DNA of 5,394 nucleotides from Thermoplasmatota archaeon. GTDB taxonomy: Archaea; Thermoplasmatota; E2; DHVEG-1. Shown here in pieces: positions 5,302-5,394 of the stretch (the first letter of the stretch is position 1; each line of letters begins with the position of its first letter). A program made the translations under genes and the position numbers. The stretch lies in contig JAUWIE010000101.1 of the NCBI GenBank assembly GCA_030605515.1, positions 1 to 5,394 of the forward strand. Direction: 5' to 3'. The notes beneath the pieces were generated by a model. The model ran no database searches, had not been told where the DNA came from, and worked only from the letters and a program-made list of their open reading frames with translations.

Positions 5302-5394
5302 ATGGTGAAACTAAATGACAAACAGATCAGATGGGCGGTAAAACAGGTGGTCAAAGAAAACAGGGACACTGAAGTTATTGCAAAGACATACAAT
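5302..5394 (+). CDS. Transposase N-terminus with helix-turn-helix (IS481/IS3-like, cut by window)
   Basis: Thirty-one codons from the ATG at 5302 run off the end of the window. The peptide starts MVKLNDKQIRWAVKQVV and ends with VIAKTYN. It resembles the homeodomain-like helix-turn-helix that opens many archaeal transposases with a DDE integrase core, in which a K-L-N-D-K-x-I-R-W segment precedes the DNA-reading helix. That domain binds the terminal inverted repeats; the DDE catalytic part would follow outside the window. I chose this ATG because homologues in memory begin close to this motif. The same frame is open further upstream, to a GTG at 5149, but that would cross the TATA-like box and the probable IS end. 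The exact IS family (IS481 or another with this domain) is not certain from 31 residues. Confidence 0.7.
   Translation, partial: MVKLNDKQIRWAVKQVVKENRDTEVIAKTYN

Noticed and set aside
1..5394. CRISPR array, tRNA, rRNA or omega-RNA-like element
   Set aside because: I saw no regularly spaced repeats, cloverleaf or rRNA-like stretch, and with no tnpB present there is no reason to call a guide RNA at the IS right end.

Overview
The window looks archaeal. Its genes are AT-rich (about 32-33% G+C in the lines I counted). They are preceded by archaeal TATA-like boxes with short leaders, and three of the four non-transposase genes with clear coding character begin with a signal peptide, as does the fourth in weaker form. 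The C-terminal signature of the beta-helix protein (NYW-RPRILPK ... FDWRPA-PY) and the C25-family peptidase recall exported proteins of uncultured Thermoplasmatota and related Euryarchaeota. That lineage call is from memory of the families, not from a search.

Layout. Bases 1-159 hold the 3' end of an IS200/IS605-type transposase gene (tnpA), including its catalytic tyrosine, followed at 164-183 by a perfect 9-bp hairpin that fits the element's right end. After a gene-free, AT-rich stretch comes a 343-residue secreted parallel beta-helix protein (413-1444, +). It converges on a two-gene minus-strand operon made of a gingipain-like C25 cysteine peptidase (4392-1936) with a jelly-roll C-terminal domain and, 30 bases downstream, a small secreted Ig/CARDB-like protein (1905-1480). 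Divergent from the peptidase is a small exported protein of unknown function (4537-4959, +), whose stop overlaps an open frame for a two-helix membrane protein (4953-5186, +). The window ends inside the first 31 codons of a second transposase with an N-terminal helix-turn-helix (5302 onward).

How it fits together. The core is an exported-protein cluster lying between two unrelated insertion sequences: a probable extracellular protease, a co-transcribed Ig-like companion, and a beta-helix protein of a kind usually linked to carbohydrate or surface structures. A role in extracellular polymer or protein breakdown, or in surface remodelling, is the reasonable inference. No operon links the beta-helix gene to the peptidase, so cooperation is suggested only by adjacency and shared export.

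Most useful corrections. The peptidase should start at 4392, not at the upstream in-frame ATG at 4467, because a strong Shine-Dalgarno lies just before 4392 and the likely TATA box lies inside the longer frame. The 4953-5186 frame may be the out-of-frame tail of the 4537 gene rather than a separate gene.
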